Positions 32,565 to 39,500 of a stretch of DNA of 40,312 bases are shown here, piece after piece. The position numbers were made by a program, and so were the translations under genes. Within the stretch, counting starts at the first letter, position 1. Each line of letters begins with the position of its first letter. Origin of the DNA: Phycisphaerae bacterium (GTDB taxonomy: Bacteria > Planctomycetota > Phycisphaerae > Phycisphaerales > SM1A02); assembly GCA_002709295.1 (NCBI GenBank), contig PAQL01000004.1, forward strand, positions 4,871-45,182, in the 5' to 3' direction. Below the pieces are notes generated by a model. That model was not told where the DNA came from. It saw nothing but the letters and a program-made list of their open reading frames with translations, and did not search any database.

Positions 32565-33649
32565 GTCGTCAGGCAATCGGAGTCACCGTCGTTCTGTCCA
32601 TCCTCGCGGCACTGATCGTCGCCCGGTCGCTGATCGGGGACGGATCGGGTCGCGTCTACACCAGGACCGTGACCACGGAGATGGTCGAGGTCCGGCTTCC
32701 GGCATCCGATCCCGCGGCCGTCGATGAGGAGCAGGCTCGTCAGGGCCAGGTGGTCACCGAGGAGGCCTGGGTCCCCGTCGATTCGGAGGAGGCGAAGAAG
32801 TATGCCTCCGAAGGGGCGGCGACGATCTCCTGGACCTCTCGGAAGAACGTGCCCTACTCCCAGGTCAGGGCCTCTCCCGACGACGAGGGCATCAGCTTCA
32901 GCTGGTCCCAGACGCTCGGGATCTGGCTGGCCGCGCTGCTGACCCTGGCGATCTTCTCGTTCCTCTACAAGGACAACCCCATCTACAAGACCGCCGAGTC
33001 GCTGGTGGTGGGGGTGTCCGCGGCCTACTGGATGGTGGTCGGGTTCTGGGACATCATCATTCCGAATCTCATCGGTCGTCTGGCCCCGGCCTTCGTGGAG
33101 GCGAACTTCACTCCCGGCCTGACCGATCTCGAGCCGCAGTGGCGATATCTCATACCCGCGATCTTCGGCGTGCTGCTGCTGATGCGACTCGCTCCGAAGG
33201 GGCAGTGGCTCAGTCTCTGGACCCTCGCCTTCATCGTGGGCACCACCGCGGCCCTCCGCATGGTTGCCTACATCGAGGGTGACTTCATCACCCAGATCAA
33301 CGCGACCATCGAGCCTCTCTATCAGGTGGTTCGCAACGCGGATGGAACCACCGACGGCTATGCCACCCTGTGGGCGAGCATCAGGCAGTTGATCCTGGTG
33401 GTCGGAGTGCTGTCGTGCCTGACGTACTTCTTCTTCAGTCTGGAACACAAGGGCGCGGTCGGCAAGGTGGCCCGGGTCGGCATCTGGTTCCTCATGATCA
33501 CCTTCGGTGCGGCCTTCGGCATGACGGTCATGGGTCGCATCACGCTGCTCGCGGCCCGTTTCGAGTTCCTCTTCGACGACTGGCTGTGGATCATCGATCC
33601 GAACAAGCAGCGCGAGGTCGCCTCCGTGATCTCCATGATCACGGGCTGA
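32561..33649 (+). CDS. Cassette protein 6: polytopic membrane protein, unknown function
   Basis: A 362-residue membrane protein. An N-terminal helix (5-24) is followed by a polar domain of about 90 residues (YTRTVTTEMVEVRLPASD, rich in Glu), then about six helices near 117-136, 145-166, 194-210, 217-234, 284-303 and 314-335. It ends with a short cytoplasmic-type tail. FWDIIIPNLIGRLAPAFVE and FLMITFGAAFGMTVMGRITLL are likely conserved intramembrane segments. No family is recognised. It overlaps the preceding gene by four bases and is the last gene before the strong terminator at 33679-33716, which marks the end of the cassette. Confidence 0.72.
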   Translation: MSRQAIGVTVVLSILAALIVARSLIGDGSGRVYTRTVTTEMVEVRLPASDPAAVDEEQARQGQVVTEEAWVPVDSEEAKKYASEGAATISWTSRKNVPYSQVRASPDDEGISFSWSQTLGIWLAALLTLAIFSFLYKDNPIYKTAESLVVGVSAAYWMVVGFWDIIIPNLIGRLAPAFVEANFTPGLTDLEPQWRYLIPAIFGVLLLMRLAPKGQWLSLWTLAFIVGTTAALRMVAYIEGDFITQINATIEPLYQVVRNADGTTDGYATLWASIRQLILVVGVLSCLTYFFFSLEHKGAVGKVARVGIWFLMITFGAAFGMTVMGRITLLAARFEFLFDDWLWIIDPNKQREVASVISMITG

Positions 33650-33678
33650 CCGAGGTCCGAATTCGATTCGAGAAATCA

Positions 33679-33716
33679 CCCGACCTTCCGCACGTGCTGC
33701 GGAGGTCGGGTTTTTT
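33679..33716 (+). terminator. Strong intrinsic terminator closing the six-gene cassette
   Basis: CCCGACCTTCCGCA (33679-33692) pairs with TGCGGAGGTCGGG (33698-33710), leaving one bulged T and a short loop, followed directly by TTTTTT (33711-33716). It begins 30 bp after the last cassette gene's stop. This is the clearest Rho-independent terminator in the window. Confidence 0.92.
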
Positions 33717-33946
33717 CACACTAGGGTGTGGTGTGAACGGACCGAAGGGGGCTTCGGAGCCGGTGGATGCCAGCAAGCACAGGAACCGTGGGACGATCGG
33801 ATCAGCCTTCAAGGACGGGAGGCCCGGCGAGAAAGGGAGGTTCGGGCGGCAAGGGTGGTGATTGTCCGGAGGGAAGAGGCGAGGGGGCGGAGATCGAGGG
33901 TGAAGGGATCGAGGATGTCGGTGACGCGATCCGACGACGGCCGCCG
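33717..33946 (+). other. Intergenic region without a convincing gene
   Basis: About 230 bp between the cassette terminator and the PEP-CTERM-like gene. The frame of the next gene is open from 33767, but the translation is Gly/Arg/Glu-rich with no signal or domain character. I treat it as leader sequence. No riboswitch or promoter is convincing. Confidence 0.4.
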
Positions 33947-34588
33947 ATGGGGCGTGTCATGTCATCGATGATGGCGACCATTCCGGTGATGATCCTGACC
34001 GGCACGGGCCGGGCCGATCTGATCGCGGCCTGGGGCTTCAACGATCTCGATTCGGCTCCGGTCTGGATGCCTGCGGACCATGGCGAAGGATGGATCGATC
34101 TCGGATCGCTGCATGCGTCGTCACATCTTTATGCGGGAACGGAACTCAATGCCCCGTTCGGATGGGGGGCGGGTGAGGCCATGGGGTTGCAGGGACCCGG
34201 AGTGGAATCGGGATCCTGGCTGCTCGGCATCGAGTCCGGGCCCGGTGGTCTCGACATGCATGAGTCGGTTCTTGTCTCCTTCGCGGCAAGGCGAAGCGAG
34301 ACGGGATTCGATCAGGTGATGGTGGAGTCCTGGTCCGGGGGATCCTGGACGATGATCGATGTCCACTCGATCGACACCGAATGGGGTCTGCACGTGGGAT
34401 CGCCCGTCTCCATCGATCCCGTCAGCGGGCTGCTTCTGCGGCTCACGATGAAGGGTTCGGAGTCCGGCCTCGGGACCATCCGGTTCGACAACCTCCGGAT
34501 CGACACGGTTCCGGTCCCGTCGCCGGGGGGAGCCGCGCTGCTGGGCGTGGGGGGTCTCGGCGGATTCGCCGGTCGTCGTCGAAGGTGA
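33947..34588 (+). CDS. Exported protein with PEP-CTERM-like C terminus
   Basis: A 213-residue protein. A short signal peptide is visible (MSSMMATIPVMILTGTGRA, likely cleaved near ADL). A beta-rich domain of about 160 residues follows, of the kind common in planctomycete exported proteins (IAAWGFNDLDSAPVWMP near the start, IRFDNLRIDT at the end). The C terminus is VPVPSP, a hydrophobic stretch AALLGVGGLGGFAG, then RRRR. That is the PEP-CTERM/exosortase sorting layout with a 'VPSPG' variant of the VPEP motif. ATG 33947 or 33959 both place the signal correctly. It stands alone on its strand, convergent with pdxA. The role is unknown; localisation to the envelope or exterior is inferred. Confidence 0.72.
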   Translation: MGRVMSSMMATIPVMILTGTGRADLIAAWGFNDLDSAPVWMPADHGEGWIDLGSLHASSHLYAGTELNAPFGWGAGEAMGLQGPGVESGSWLLGIESGPGGLDMHESVLVSFAARRSETGFDQVMVESWSGGSWTMIDVHSIDTEWGLHVGSPVSIDPVSGLLLRLTMKGSESGLGTIRFDNLRIDTVPVPSPGGAALLGVGGLGGFAGRRRR

Positions 34589-34621
34589 CCCTGCAACGGG
34601 TCGTGTGAACCTCCTCCTGAT

Positions 34622-34673
34622 GGCGGGGGGGACGGGTGTGCGTGCTCGTCGCCCCCGCTCCTTCTCCGAAGGA
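34622..34673. terminator. Hairpins between convergent genes (possible bidirectional terminator)
   Basis: GGCGGGGGGGACG (34622-34634) can pair with CGTCGCCCCCGCT (34647-34659) with two imperfect positions. A second small stem TCCTTC/GAAGGA (34659-34664 and 34668-34673) follows. They lie between the stop codons of the PEP-CTERM-like gene and pdxA. There is no long U-run on either strand. Confidence 0.4.
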
Positions 34674-34705
34674 TGAGCGGCGGTTCATGATCACGGTCCG
34701 GCTGG

Positions 34706-35758
34706 TCAGCGTCCGGTGGAGCTCGACGAGGTGTTCCGGCTGGCGGCCATCCGGAGTGCGAGGTCGATCGCGGAGCGCATCGAACCGGGATCGGCGAGGT
34801 TTCGTCCGGCGATGTCGAAGGCGGTTCCGTGGTCCGGACTGGTGCGGACGATCGGCAGACCCAGGGTCACGTTGACCGCTTCATCCCATCCCAGAAGCTT
34901 GACCGGGATCAGGCCCTGGTCGTGGTACATGGCGACGACCAGATCGTGTTCACCCGAGGTGGCACCGATGAAGATGGTGTCCGCGGGGTGCGGCCCGGTG
35001 GCTCGGATGCCCTGTCGGACCGCGACGTCGATGCCCGGAGCGATGATGCGCTGATCCTCGTCGCCGAGCAGGCCGTTCTCCCCGGCGTGGGGATTCAGGC
35101 CGCACACCGCGATTCGGGGTCTCTCGATGCCGAGGCTGCTGCAGAGTTCGTGTCCGAACTCGATCGACTCGTGGACCCGGCCGATGGTCAGCACGTTCTT
35201 CACGTCCATCAGCGGCAGGTGCGCCGTGGCCAGAACCACCTTGAGCCGGGGGGACACGAAGGCCATCGCCTGTCGCTTCACGCGGGTGCGATGTGCGAGG
35301 AGTTCGGTGTGCCCGGGCCAGCGGAATCCCGCCAGCGACCACGATTCCTTGCAGATCGGTGCGGTCACGATCGCATCGATGCGGCGATCGTCGTCGGGTG
35401 AACGCATGGCATCGGTGATCGCCTCCTCGACGAATGCCTTGGAGAGATGGCCGGCGGTGAGATCGGGTCGCGCTTCACAGGGCGGGTGGAATTCCTTGTC
35501 GTCGAAGTCGACCACCGTGACCGGAGGAAGCAGGCGGCCCTGGGCTCGATCGCTCGCCTGTGCCACGCGGTACCAGTACGGTCGGATGCCGGCCCGGTCG
35601 GCGGCCAGGGTGAGCATCTCGTTCCGACCGTAGACGATGAATCTCGCCTGACGGTGGAGCTCGGGGTCGGCGAGGGCCTTCACCAGGACCTCCGGACCGA
35701 TCCCCAGAGGATCGCCCATGCTGATTCCAACCACGGGAATGTCGGAGGAGGGTTGCAT
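34706..35758 (-). CDS. pdxA: 4-hydroxythreonine-4-phosphate dehydrogenase PdxA
   Basis: A 350-residue NAD-dependent, metal-requiring oxidoreductase of pyridoxal-phosphate synthesis. It converts 4-phosphohydroxy-L-threonine to the amino ketone that PdxJ condenses with deoxyxylulose phosphate. Family marks: N-terminal GISMGDPLGIGPEV, the TAPICKESWSLAGFRWPGHTELLA block with substrate- and metal-binding His, NPHAGENGLLGDED, and MYHDQGLIPVKLLGWDEAVNVTLGLP with the metal His. Full length at ATG 35758. It has no PdxJ neighbour and lies 55 bp downstream of the LysM-protein gene on the same strand. PdxA2-type paralogues act in other pathways, but the housekeeping role is the simplest reading. Confidence 0.93.
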   Translation of the reverse strand: MQPSSDIPVVGISMGDPLGIGPEVLVKALADPELHRQARFIVYGRNEMLTLAADRAGIRPYWYRVAQASDRAQGRLLPPVTVVDFDDKEFHPPCEARPDLTAGHLSKAFVEEAITDAMRSPDDDRRIDAIVTAPICKESWSLAGFRWPGHTELLAHRTRVKRQAMAFVSPRLKVVLATAHLPLMDVKNVLTIGRVHESIEFGHELCSSLGIERPRIAVCGLNPHAGENGLLGDEDQRIIAPGIDVAVRQGIRATGPHPADTIFIGATSGEHDLVVAMYHDQGLIPVKLLGWDEAVNVTLGLPIVRTSPDHGTAFDIAGRNLADPGSMRSAIDLALRMAASRNTSSSSTGR

Positions 35759-35813
35759 CAGACCTTGATTCTAGGGCACCGGATCCCGGATCGAGCCGAT
35801 TTCCGGTCCGGTC

Positions 35814-37097
35814 TCAGCGACGGACGTCGACCGTCGAATCCCCGGTGTCCAGCATCAGGTACAGCCACTCGATGTCGCGGGGTTCGAGGGCGATCAGGCC
35901 GGGGTGCAGTCCCGACTCGATGGGATGGTCCTCGGTGGTCCCGTGAAGGACCACCGGGGGCCGGGTCGCGTCGGCCTCGTCGATCTGGTCGATGGCTTCC
36001 AGCGAGATCCAGTGTTCGCCGACCGGGTTGCCGACGTCGCCTCGGCTCCACATCCTTCCGGTGGCGGGATTCCTCCAGGAGGGATTGCGACGCATGCCCT
36101 GCGGCCGGACGCGGTACACCCCGGTGACCCGGTCCCGGTCGGGATCGATTCCGGCCTCGAGGTCCGGTCCGAGCGCGATCGGCATCACGATCAGAAGATC
36201 TCGGCTTCCGTCATCGATCTCCTGGAACACGGCGAGGTCGCGGGAGTCCAGGTCGACCACTGCATGGAAGCGGCCGTTCGGAAGCAGCAGGGGTCTGTTG
36301 GCCCGGATCGCGTTCGGATCGTCGAGGCCGTTGATGCGGGCGATGAAGGACTGCGAGGTCGCGACCTTCTGCCCGTAGATGATGCCACCGAGGGTGTCGC
36401 TGGGACGAATGGTGTAGGTCCGGGTCCACGGTGAGACAGGGACCGACGGGCCCATGAAGATCGTGCGGTCGGCAAGGGTTCTCGACAGCGCGGCGGCCCG
36501 GGCGCGGTCGTCCTCGGACAGGCCGCCACTCCACGCCTTGCCGAGCGCCTTGCGGGCCGCGACCGGATCCCTGTCCGCGAGAGTGCCGGCTTCGGCGAGC
36601 TGGGCGACCGCCATGTTGCGGGCCGCCATCGCGTTCGACAGTCTCGATCCGGTTTCGGTCTTCGAGTCCGTCGTCGTCTCATCGACCGTCTCCGCAGGGG
36701 TCGGCGCGGGTTCGGTCGACTCGCCGCCGGCGACGGGCTCCGGTTCCGGCTTCGGATCCGACTTCTCGGGCGCGGGGAGCGAAGCAGTGACGGGATCGTC
36801 GGAGTCGGCCGGGTCGTCGGCGTTCGAGGGGCTGGTTTCGCCGATGCGGTTCGAACCACGGCTGCCGAGTGCGACGTCCCGATCTCCGGTCACCGGGTCG
36901 AGCGACTTCTTCGCGGGCGTCTTCGCCGGTGTCATGTCGACCACGGCAGGCACGGTGGGTTCGCGGGTCACCGGTGGTTCGGCACTGCCCCCGTCATCGT
37001 CGCTCCGGAGCCACCACCAACCACCACCGCAGAGGGCCAGAAGCAGGATCACCACGAACAGCCGACGGCCGCGCCGGGGACGTCGTCGACTCGTCAT
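35814..37097 (-). CDS. LysM protein with inactivated L,D-transpeptidase (YkuD) domain
   Basis: A 427-residue membrane-anchored protein. A basic N terminus (MTSRRRPRRGRR) and one helix (about 13-30) are followed by a Pro/Glu/Thr-rich linker to about residue 150 and a helical region (150-212). A LysM domain (227-272, YTIRPSDTLGGIIYG) and a YkuD-like domain (276-418) complete it. LysM binds N-acetylglucosamine polymers; YkuD enzymes cross-link peptidoglycan through a Cys in 'S-H-G-C-I-R'. Here HGTTED (385-390) is kept, but the catalytic block reads G-L-H-P-G-L-I-A-L: Leu401 replaces Cys and Ala replaces Arg. Catalysis by the known mechanism is not possible. A binding or scaffold role at the wall is likely. 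In-frame starts at 37145 and 37211 would lengthen the cytoplasmic N terminus. Confidence 0.8.
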   Translation of the reverse strand: MTSRRRPRRGRRLFVVILLLALCGGGWWWLRSDDDGGSAEPPVTREPTVPAVVDMTPAKTPAKKSLDPVTGDRDVALGSRGSNRIGETSPSNADDPADSDDPVTASLPAPEKSDPKPEPEPVAGGESTEPAPTPAETVDETTTDSKTETGSRLSNAMAARNMAVAQLAEAGTLADRDPVAARKALGKAWSGGLSEDDRARAAALSRTLADRTIFMGPSVPVSPWTRTYTIRPSDTLGGIIYGQKVATSQSFIARINGLDDPNAIRANRPLLLPNGRFHAVVDLDSRDLAVFQEIDDGSRDLLIVMPIALGPDLEAGIDPDRDRVTGVYRVRPQGMRRNPSWRNPATGRMWSRGDVGNPVGEHWISLEAIDQIDEADATRPPVVLHGTTEDHPIESGLHPGLIALEPRDIEWLYLMLDTGDSTVDVRR

Positions 37098-37333
37098 GTA
37101 TGCCCTGCGACTGCCTGATCGAGAGGATTGGCTGGCCAGCGCCATGGTGTTCGGTGCTCCGTCGAGGGATCGGGGCTTGCGGAAGGTCCGGGTAGGGAGG
37201 GAATCGGCCATCCGGGGTCCGGAAGTCGAGAAAGGAGGGGCGATTCCTGCGTGGGAACCGGGTTTTCAGGCGGGCTCCGGCTTCCCGGTTCGGACCTCCC
37301 GGGAGCATGACGGCGAGGCCGCGAATCGGTGCC

Positions 37334-37912
37334 TCATGCCTCCTCGATGATCACGAGATCGTGCATCCGGACGTCGTGTGGTCGGACCGGGAGACTCTCC
37401 ACGATCTGCACCCGATGGCAGATCCCGATGCGTCGCACTCGTTCCGGGGTTTCGGCCAGCAGACGGTCGTAGTACCCGCCGCCCCGGCCGAGGCGGTCCC
37501 CATCGACGGTGAACGCGACTCCGGGGACCAGGACGGCATCCAGTTCCTCCGGATCGATCGTCGACCACGGTTCTCGCGGCACGCGGATCCCGTAGCGATC
37601 GGTCTCGAGGTCCGAGTCGTCGAGGGACCGGATACGGACCGCCTGCATCCGTCCGACTTCGGGAAGGACGGCGGGCACGGTGACTTCCGCACCCCGGTCG
37701 AGAAGCTCGTGGATCACCGGATCGACATCGACTTCGATGCCGTCCGCCAGATAGCAGAGGATCCGAAGGGGGCCGTCCGTCGTGGGAAGTCCGTCCGCGA
37801 CGGCCTCGAGCGAGAGTCGACGTTCATGGATCGGAATCGAGCGGAGCTCCGAGCGGATCGAACGTCGCAGCTCGCCACGAAAGGAATCGCCTTGGCCGGA
37901 TTCAGGATTCAT
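37334..37912 (-). CDS. 5-formyltetrahydrofolate cyclo-ligase
   Basis: A 192-residue enzyme that uses ATP to turn 5-formyl-THF into 5,10-methenyl-THF. The signature VPGVAFTVDGDRLGRGGGYYDRLL (about residues 130-153) holds the family's 'vPg.aFd..G.RlG.GgGyYDr.L' phosphate- and folate-binding loop. The N terminus (RGELRRSIRSELRSIPIHER) matches the usual basic start helix. The ATG at 37912 overlaps the rarA stop by 11 bases; a longer frame to 38038 is only a shadow of rarA. Coupling to rarA suggests one transcript. The family is often annotated YgfA or FAU1. In many bacteria it accompanies 6S RNA (ssrS), but I see no 6S RNA here. Confidence 0.9.
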   Translation of the reverse strand: MNPESGQGDSFRGELRRSIRSELRSIPIHERRLSLEAVADGLPTTDGPLRILCYLADGIEVDVDPVIHELLDRGAEVTVPAVLPEVGRMQAVRIRSLDDSDLETDRYGIRVPREPWSTIDPEELDAVLVPGVAFTVDGDRLGRGGGYYDRLLAETPERVRRIGICHRVQIVESLPVRPHDVRMHDLVIIEEA

Positions 37913-39242
37913 CGCGTCGTTCTCGTCGTCTGGTCCGCAACTTCTCGAGACGTTCGGCGTGGTCCGCCTCGTCGCCCCGGCCCGTCGGTTCGTAGAACGC
38001 CTTCTCGACCCCGAGGTAGTCGGTCGTGCCGACGCCATCGGCCGCGGAGTGAGGTGATCGATAGGCGGGTGCGTCGGGAGCGCGTCCCGCCTTCATGCCG
38101 CTTATGAGTTCCCGGGGGACCGGCTGGGTCCGCCCTTCACGAACGTCCGCCATGGCGTTCCAGATGGCGGAGCTCGTCGCATTGCTCTTGGGAGCCATGG
38201 CCATGTGGATCGCGGCCTGGGCGAGGGTGAGCTGCGCCTCGGGCATTCCGATCCGCTCGACCAGCTGCCATGCGGCGTTGGCGACCTGGATCGCCTCGGG
38301 ATCGGCCTGTCCGATGTCCTCGCTGGCGAGGATCGCGATGCGCCGTGCGATGAAGCGGGGATCCTCCCCGGCGTGCAGCATCTTGGCGAGCCAGTAGATG
38401 GCGGCATCCGGATCCGAGCCCCGCATCGACTTGATGAAGGCACTGATCGTGTCGTAGTGGCCGTCTCCACTCCGATCATGAACCACGGCGCGGCTGCCGA
38501 GCGAGCTCCTTGCCGTCTCGATGTCGATGCGGACCGGTTCGGCGCCATCGGACCGTCTTCCCGGTCGAAGGCTCATCGCCGCGATCTCCAGCGCGGTCAG
38601 CGCACGTCGCGCATCCCCCTCGCACTGGGCGGCCAGATGGTCGGCGGCCTCGTGCTCGAGAACCACGGCGAGCCCGCCGAGGCCTCGCTCGTCCTCCAGG
38701 GCCCGTTGCAGCAGCGAGCGAATCACGTTCTCGTCGAGCGAGCGGACCTCGATCACCGTGGAGCGACTGGTCAGCGCGGAGTTGACCGTGTACCAGGGAT
38801 TCTCGGTGGTGGCACCGATCAGGGCGATGCCGCCTCGCTCGACGTCTCCGAGAAGGACATCCTGCTGGCTGCGACTGAATCGATGGATCTCATCGAGGAA
38901 GAGGATCGTCCGACGTCCGTCGTCTCCGAGCCTGCGATCGGCGGCGGCGAGGATCTCCCGGATCCGGGGCACGCCGATCGCCGCCGCGTTCTCCCGCTCC
39001 AGATGAGCGTCGAGGGCCTCGGCGACGAGCACGGCCAGCGTGGTCTTTCCCGTCCCCGGCGGACCATGAAGGATCAGCGATCCGACCACGCCGGCATCGA
39101 CCATGCGTCGAAGAATCGCTCCATCACCAAGAAGATGATCCTGTCCCAGGACCTCCTCCAGGGAGGAGGGGCGCAGACGATGCGCCAGCGGGCGAGCCGT
39201 CGCACGATTCCGATCCCGACCTTCGTCCCATAGGTCATGCAC
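37902..39242 (-). CDS. rarA: Replication-associated recombination protein RarA (MgsA)
   Basis: A 446-residue AAA+ ATPase related to clamp loaders that acts at stalled replication forks and binds SSB. Seen: N-terminal DLWDEG and PLAHRLRPSSLEEVLGQDHLLG, Walker A GPPGTGKT (60-67), Walker B LFLDEIHRF (114-122), sensor-1 GATTENP, and the family-specific C-terminal blocks AFIKSMRGSDPDAAIYWLAKML, IASEDIGQADPEA-like and YRSPHS. The frame is open to 39404, but GTG 39242, giving MHDLWDEG, places the start where the family begins. It is divergent from glmS with 258 bp between the starts, and overlaps the folate cyclo-ligase downstream. Confidence 0.93.
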   Translation of the reverse strand: MHDLWDEGRDRNRATARPLAHRLRPSSLEEVLGQDHLLGDGAILRRMVDAGVVGSLILHGPPGTGKTTLAVLVAEALDAHLERENAAAIGVPRIREILAAADRRLGDDGRRTILFLDEIHRFSRSQQDVLLGDVERGGIALIGATTENPWYTVNSALTSRSTVIEVRSLDENVIRSLLQRALEDERGLGGLAVVLEHEAADHLAAQCEGDARRALTALEIAAMSLRPGRRSDGAEPVRIDIETARSSLGSRAVVHDRSGDGHYDTISAFIKSMRGSDPDAAIYWLAKMLHAGEDPRFIARRIAILASEDIGQADPEAIQVANAAWQLVERIGMPEAQLTLAQAAIHMAMAPKSNATSSAIWNAMADVREGRTQPVPRELISGMKAGRAPDAPAYRSPHSAADGVGTTDYLGVEKAFYEPTGRGDEADHAERLEKLRTRRRERRDES

Positions 39243-39468
39243 GGCTGGATGGTAGTTGCAGACGCTCTTCGGCGGCTCTGGCGGCGAGTCCTCGGTCCGA
39301 CGTTCCGAACCGGGGCCGGAGGGCCATGGGTGGCTGAGCCGATAACGGGCCCGACCCTTCAGGTGGCGAGAGGGCGGTCGGTCGGTGTGAAACGTGGATT
39401 CCATCCGCGGAAGTTGCTACAACCCCATGAGCCATCTGTCGATGCAATCAGGGACACCGATCTCGTCA

Positions 39469-39486
39469 GGACCGTTTTCACGGTCC
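39469..39486 (+). promoter_or_regulatory. Hairpin directly before the glmS ribosome binding site
   Basis: GGACCG (39469-39474), loop TTTTCA, CGGTCC (39481-39486): a perfect 6-bp stem ending one base before the Shine-Dalgarno GGAAGGA (39487-39493), which is seven bases from ATG 39501. It could modulate translation of glmS. It does not resemble the glmS ribozyme. Confidence 0.4.
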
Positions 39487-39500
39487 GGAAGGAACCCGCC

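Noticed and set aside
33755-33860. Short likeness to a c-di-GMP (GEMM) riboswitch core (GCACAGG ... GGGACG)
   Set aside because: The GGCAAACC part and the tetraloop-receptor stems are missing; the similarity is too small in GC-rich DNA.
39243-39500. glmS ribozyme in the leader of glmS
   Set aside because: No conserved ribozyme core or double pseudoknot pattern is visible; only a single small hairpin.
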